64,000 nucleotides of DNA from Emergomyces orientalis (lineage: Eukaryota > Ascomycota > Eurotiomycetes > Onygenales > Ajellomycetaceae): assembly GCA_002110485.1 (NCBI GenBank), contig MOWL01000006.1:308003-372002 (forward strand), in the 5' to 3' direction. The translations under genes and the position numbers were made by a program. The notes beneath the pieces are model-generated. The model was given only the letters and a program-made list of their open reading frames with translations. It ran no database searches and was not told the DNA's origin. Shown piece after piece: positions 58,558 through 64,000 of the stretch (the first letter of the stretch is position 1; each line of letters opens with the position of its first letter).

Positions 58558-59109
58558 ATAATTTTCAAGTGATTACAAAGAAAATAAATTAATGATAGAC
58601 AAAATAACTCATGACATGAATACAAAGGAAATAAAAGACAGACTCTAACACAAAAGAAATAGTGAGATATTATATAATATCTAGCAGTTTTTATAAAGAA
58701 TATTTCAGATTCTCATTCATTTATATTTTCATCTTTGAAATAGAATTGATTTCTAGTAGCTATTTGAGTTTCATTGAGAAAATCAATTAAATATTGACTG
58801 TTTATTTCAGTTGAAAATAGTAGTTTTATATTCATTTCTCTCAGTTTATATTTATATCTCAGTTCAGCTCTAAGTTCTTGATTTAATGAGTAATTCATTA
58901 AGATATGTTCTGAATTTTCAAGAGAGTCACAATATTCACAATTTTCACTTTCAATATCAGATATTCTTTTCAAATAAGATTTGAAATAGTCATGATCTAG
59001 TTTCAATTGAATGATTGAGAAGAAAAGCTTCTTCTTGTACTTAATAGAGCATGATTTTCATTTAAATTTAGTTTCAAATCTAAAATAGTGAGGACTTTTT
59101 CTTTGTTTT

Positions 59110-59705
59110 TCTCATATTTTATGTCATTTTTCTAAGCAATTCTCTTTTATCTTTCTTTTAATAAAAGACTATGAAACTATTTTTGAACTTGTAATATTTA
59201 GTTCTGTTTCTTTCTTTGCTGCTTCATCAGCAAGCTCATTTCCATGTATATTTATATGAGCAGAAACCCAGCTCAGATATATCTTTGTTTTATATTTTAA
59301 TTGAATTCTTTTGCATATCTTTAGAATTATTTCTATATTCATTTAATTATTATGAATTTCATTCTTTTGAATTCTTTTCAAAGCTGCTTGATTATCTGAA
59401 AAAATTCATGCTTCTTTCATATCTTTTCTTTTTGAAGCTTTTATTTCTATCAGTTTAAAAGCTTTCATAATAGCATATAATTCAGCATCAAATACTTCAC
59501 ATTCATTTCCAATATTCCATGAATCTGATGTATATTTGTAATTATCTTCTGTATATGCTATTCCAGCTTCTAGGCCTTTATTTTCATTCATTGAACCATC
59601 TGAATAGATTAGAATTGACTTTTTAAAATCAATTTTCTCTATTATTCTCCTATGATTCTCAGCTTCTTCTGGTTTTGATAATGCGCTTATTTCAATTGAA
59701 ATCAT
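59110..59705 (-). pseudogene. RNase H domain of LINE D (broken)
   Basis: Begins MISIEISALSKPEEAENHRR and contains ILIYSDGSMNENKGLEAGIAYTEDN, then FDAELYAIMKAFKL. It is broken by TGA after KDMKEA, where copy C has TGG (Trp) in the same place, then continues IFSDNQAALKRIQ and HINIHGNELADEAAKK. The RNase H catalytic Asp/Glu/Asp pattern is still visible. Confidence 0.75.
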
Positions 59706-60476
59706 TGAGCCTAGTTTTTCTTTTCATGAATATAGCTTTTTGTGTTCAATCTTTTCAATATTTAATGAGGAGAACTCATTTTTAATCATTGAGCATACTC
59801 TATATAGTTGAGAAGAGATTTTTTTTCTATTTCTCTTATTTTCTTGATTTTCTTGACTTTCATTTCAATCTAGATATCTATTTCAATCTAAGTCATTTCC
59901 AGATTGAATTGGAGGATAAGATGTAGATATTCTTTTTCTAATTGAATGAATATCTGGCATTTTCATGATTCTCAGTGTATAATTCTTGTATATCTTCTCA
60001 AATCTTATTTCAGGAGGTGATATAAAAGCTTCTATTTCCATAGCTCTACATGGAGAGGTTTTGAAAGCTCCCAGAATTCTTCTTAAAGCTGTATTCTGCA
60101 ATTTTTGAAACTTATCTATGAAGTGTTTCTGGTTCTTCCACCATATCTGAACATCATAATCAGAAATAGATGCTATACATGCAATGTATAGCTGTCTCAT
60201 AGCTTGAAATGATAAACCCCTTTCAGTATTAGAAAGTTGTATTATACTATTTAAAACTCTTTCAGCTTGAGCCATTCTTTTTTGAATATAAGATTTAAAA
60301 TTGAGTTTTGAATTCAGTCAGATTTCTAGTCATCTTACAACTGATTTAGGCTTTATTTCTTAATTTAATAGATTTAAACTTATTTCCTTTTCATATCTTT
60401 TTGGAAAAAAGTGAATTAATTCAGTTTTTTTCATATCAAATTGAATTAGGTTTAAATCTTCTCTATTAAATATCTC

Positions 60477-61751
60477 TTACACAGCTTTTTCAATATTTTC
60501 ACAATTTTCTTTTATTGTTCTTGAGCTGAAAATCAGACCTATATCATTAACATAGCTAGAAGATCTCACTATCTCCATTTCTCTATCTTTGAATAGATTT
60601 TTTGTATATATAGCAAATAGAATTGGTGAGACTGAAGATCTCTGAGAAACTTCTATTTCAATTTCAGTAATATCTTGCTTTAATGAGTCAAAAAGTAGTT
60701 GAATATATCTTTTTGACATAAAACATATAACCCACTTTATTAATGCTTTTGGTAGTTTCATCTCTTGAAGAATAATTATTAGCTTATTCTTTGAAACATG
60801 ATCAAAAGCACCTTTTATATCAATAAAAGCAGCTGTTGTAACTAAGCCTTCATTTTTTGCCATTTGAATATCATGAATTATTGATAAAACTGTATCTATT
60901 GCAGAATTCTGTTTTCTGCCACCCATTTGATCATTATATAATAAATCAGTGATTGAGCCTAGATATGATAATCTTGTTGCTATTATTTTTTCAAGAATTT
61001 TTCCCAAGCAATTCAAAAGTGATATAATTCTATAAGACTTTGGCATAGTAGCTTTTCTATTTGGTTTTGCAAGAACTATACCAGTTGCTTGTCTCCAGCA
61101 TTCAGGGTGATACCCATTCTTCATTAGTTGAGAGAATAATTCAAATAATTCATTTTTCAGAGAATGAAAGACTTTTTGAATGATTAAATGATTTATAGTA
61201 TCAGGTCCTGCAGCTGTTTTTGTAGAACTTGTAAACACAGCAGTTTCAAGTTCATTTCTAGATAGATCTGGCCAAGCCCATCTTGAATCTTCAATATATT
61301 CACATATTGAACTATATTGTTCAGATTGAGGTGGTTTTTGAAATAGAATTTTCATAAAAGCCTGACATTTTTGTTCAAAAGAATGAGCAATATATTCCTC
61401 ATTTTCTATTTTATATTTTAGAGATGGAAGCTTTGCAACAGATTTAGACTTTGTATATTTAAAAGCTTTAAATATTTCTTTTCCCTGTGCATTCTCAAGA
61501 AATTTATTCCAGCAGCTAGTTTTAGCTTTTTTAATTAATGTGAAATATTCATTTCTTATTCTTTTATATTCTTCATAAGATATGATATTCTCTTTCCATT
61601 CTTTTTTTATTTTTGCTAGATTTTTTCTTTTTTCTGTTATTTCTTCTGACCACCAAGGTTTTGAGAATTCTGAGAGCTTTTTCTTTGGTATAAAGTTTTT
61701 AATGCTTTCTAATATAATTTCAGTTATTATATTAGTTCTACTTTCTAGCAT
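60477..61751 (-). pseudogene. Reverse transcriptase domain of LINE D (inactive)
   Basis: The longest open frame here, 424 residues, is only a segment of ORF2. It shows FSKPWWSEEITEKRKNL, AAGPDTINHLII, ALKxLCLGKIL-type LLNCLGKILEKIIATRL, AAFIDIKGAFDHVSKNKL and SPILFAIYTKNLF. Two core motifs are damaged by G-to-A type changes: the usual GxPQGSPxSP reads VSQRSSVSP, and the catalytic YVDD reads YVND. It ends at a TAA and similarity continues in the same frame to about 59880. Confidence 0.85.
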
Positions 61752-63115
61752 TATATCTGTTATTATTGTCTTTTCATTTCAATTTGATAATTCTTCTTTT
61801 TTTTCAAATTTTTAAATCTTCAATTCTCTTATTGATTTCAGACCATTCAGCTTTTTCAAAATTATATTGATTTGATAGTAGAGGATTCTCACATGTTTCC
61901 TTTTCATCAATTTCAATATTAAATTGAATAACTTCATAAGCAGATCCTGATGTTTCTTCTGAATTAATAAATCAATTATAGATCTTGTTTTCAATCAAAT
62001 TTTTTTGATAGAAAGGTTAAGTCTATGATTGATTTCTTCATTAAGTTGTTTCTAAAGAAGGTCTGTCTATCAATTTCATTTATAATATCTAATTCATGTT
62101 GTAGAGCTCACTCTACTATTTTCTCTGATCTTATTGAATAATCACATTCAGAATTCCACCATATATGATGTGCATTGAAATCACCACATATAATAGCATT
62201 TTTTTCTGGACTTAAATTCAGCAGTTCTCTGTCAACTGTCCCATGAATTATCATTTACCTTCAGTGATTTTTCATTATAAATATTTATCAATTGAATACT
62301 GTCAAATTGATTTCTTGTATCTATAATATCTCCAACTAGAATATCAGAATTAGATATATAATTACTTTTTATATTGAATTGAAATCTTGATCTTTTTCTT
62401 GCATATATCACAACTCTTGCTTTTTACATCTGATTTCTCTGGTAAAAAGCAGTGATAGCTTGAATGAGAAATTATAAATTGTTGTTCTATATCAAAATTT
62501 GGCTCTTGTAATAGAATGAAGTCAGTTTGCTCTTCAAAGCCTATCTGTAAGCATGAATAGATAGCATCTTTATTTCTATCAACATTGTTTTGAATAAAAG
62601 TTATTTTTGAAGCATTTTTGATAGTTTTTTTCTTCTTTTTATTATTGTTTTGTGTAGTAAACATGTACAAAAGGAATAAATTGAAGCTGTGTTTCTTTTA
62701 TTCTGAATCAGGTAATAGATTTATATCTATTATCTGTATTCAGAGCTGGAACTTCTACTGCTTTCATAGAAATGAGATTTTCTTTATCTTTTCTCATTTT
62801 TATAGGTGTAACAGGGTTTAAGATCTGTCTATTTTTTGAAAAAGAATTTGACTCAGAAGAAATAGACATTTGAGAATTTCTTCTTTTTGTAGTTTTATCT
62901 ATTTTCTCTGTATTTTGAGTTTCTTTTCTTCCATTTCACATCTTTATTGAAAGACTTTTTCTTGAAAATGAAAATACAATCTTTTGAAATAGATGTGTGC
63001 TTTTCATAGCAATTACTGCATTTGATTTCAGTGTGATTGCAGATTTCACCTATTTTTCTACATGTGTTGCAAGAATGTTTCATTTGTTTTGTGATCTAAA
63101 GCACAAAACTGACAT

Positions 63116-63697
63116 TTAGAATTTCTTTTTACAAGTATTTGCAAAGTGTCCATGTTTCTGACAGTTTGAGCATTGAATTTGAGATTTAATATTCTCTCTT
63201 GAATCTTTGAATTCAAATACTTTCATTTTCAATCCTGCAATTATAATATACTGTCGTTTTGACTGTTCTATTGTATTTGTAGTAATTAAAACTGAAGCAT
63301 TTTGATTTCTTTGTCTTTGCTCATAAGAATTGAGCCAAATTGGGGTTTTTTTCAAAGAAATTGAATTATATATTTCAATTTCTTCTTTCAAATTTATCAT
63401 GCCTTCTTCATGATCAAAGATTTCAACTGAAATATCATGTAATACAAATTTTCCCCATTTCTCATCTTTTTCACATGAAATTTCAATAGAGAGAGCTTTT
63501 TGAACTATCTCTTTCCAGCAGTTTTCATTTTGAATTAGATATTCAGAGCTGAAATCTGGCATAGCAGTAATTACAATTGAATTTCCCAGAAAAGAGGTTT
63601 CAATTGATGAGATAACTGGCTTGAATTCTTCATTTTGAGTTTCAAATGAAGTTTTGATTGATTTTGTTTCTAAGTTCAAAAATGAACTTAGAATCAT
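63116..63697 (-). pseudogene. ORF1 fragment of LINE D with zinc knuckle
   Basis: 193 residues, Lys/Glu/Ser/Ile rich. It ends in KSQIQCSNCQKHGHFANTCKKKF, a CX2CX4HX4C knuckle of retroelement Gag-like proteins. Upstream, 63973-63773 continues as a charged, Lys/Glu-rich stretch that runs toward the window edge. Confidence 0.7.
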
Positions 63698-64000
63698 TTT
63701 AGAATAGATTTTTCAAAGATAGCTCTATCACTAACTTTTAAAATCAGTCTCTGTTTTTTTGATTCAAGAAATTTAATCTCTTTTTAGCTTTTCTTTGTTC
63801 TTTTTCTCAACTAATGAGAAAATTTTTTCTGCTTTTTTCAGCTGTTTTTCTTTTTCAATATTTTGTGAGCTATTGAGAGCTTGAGTATAGGTTTTTGTCT
63901 CATTTTCAGTGTTTTCTTTTGAAAGAGATTCAGAAGAGATTTTTTGAGATACAGATTTTTCAGTTTTTTTCAAAACTATCTTCAGATTTGAAGAAATATT

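Larger units (their letters stand above)
58690..64000 (-). mobile_element. Decayed LINE D of a second family (runs off the window)
   Basis: On the minus strand from the window edge: an ORF1-like part with a zinc knuckle (CSNCQKHGHFANTC, 63697-63116) and further Cys/His sequence. Then a frame-broken endonuclease (NNVDRNKDAIYSCLQIGFEEQTDFILLQEPN near 62600; CGDFNAHHIWWN near 62180). Then a reverse transcriptase (61751-60477), an RNase H (YSDGSMNENKGLEAGIAY, 59705 to about 59110) and a Cys/His tail (CEYCDSLENSEHILMNY). The RT active site reads YVND instead of YVDD. Very AT-rich and nearly without CpG. Stops are mostly TGA at Trp-like sites, with a few TAA and TAG. Confidence 0.85.

Noticed and set aside
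58713..59006. 97-residue minus-strand frame as a separate gene
   Set aside because: It is the Cys/His C-terminal tail of LINE D (CEYCDSLENSEHILMNY), not an independent gene.

Overview
This window looks like nuclear DNA of a filamentous ascomycete. Genes carry short spliceosomal introns (GT...AG, often with a CTAAC/CTGAC-type branch site). The recognisable proteins are fungal orthologues (CGR1, TMA22, REG1, LMO1, RAD17, YEA4, DNM1, ABP1, ORT1). Protein style and the sharp split between gene-bearing DNA and AT-rich, CpG-poor transposon DNA suggest a eurotiomycete, perhaps Onygenales; that placement is inference.

Left and central part (1-45.2 kb). After about 2 kb with no recognisable gene comes a broken nucleoside-phosphorylase-domain gene (2196-3316). 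Then follow a mitochondrial ornithine carrier (ORT1, minus), ribosome-biogenesis factor CGR1 (plus), an unknown membrane-anchored coiled-coil protein, translation factor TMA22 (minus, with a 20-nt microexon), a broken small secreted-protein-like gene, a 2EXR/F-box-like gene, a tRNA-Thr(AGU), PP1 regulator REG1, the ELMO-family protein LMO1, checkpoint clamp loader RAD17, UDP-GlcNAc transporter YEA4 (with a 17-nt microexon), a GMC oxidoreductase (minus), mitochondrial fission dynamin DNM1 (minus), a secreted PEBP-family protein and actin-binding protein ABP1 (minus). These are mostly housekeeping genes without an obvious shared pathway. ORT1/CGR1 are divergent and share an 0.86-kb promoter region.

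Right part (45.2-64 kb). I see only transposons here. In order: (1) a small Ty1/copia-type element with identical 97-bp LTRs, a perfect 5-bp target duplication and only a Gag-like region; (2) LINE copy A, truncated at its 5' end; (3) a decayed Ty3/gypsy pol with chromodomain on the minus strand; (4) fragment C of a second LINE family; (5) a complete LINE (B, 53079-58540) with ORF1, ORF2, an AAT-repeat tail and a perfect 17-bp target duplication; (6) a decayed second-family LINE (D) on the minus strand that runs off the window edge. C and D form an inverted repeat, and B has inserted between them.

Most striking observation: the premature stops in these elements are overwhelmingly TGA, and most sit where Trp is expected. 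In LINE B both long ORFs are unbroken over 4.8 kb apart from TGA codons, with no TAA, TAG or frameshift. Comparing copy A with copy B shows TGG-to-TGA directly. Canonical RIP (CpA to TpA) would favour TAG/TAA. This points either to a non-canonical C-to-T mutator or to elements whose UGA codons are read as Trp; the window alone cannot decide.
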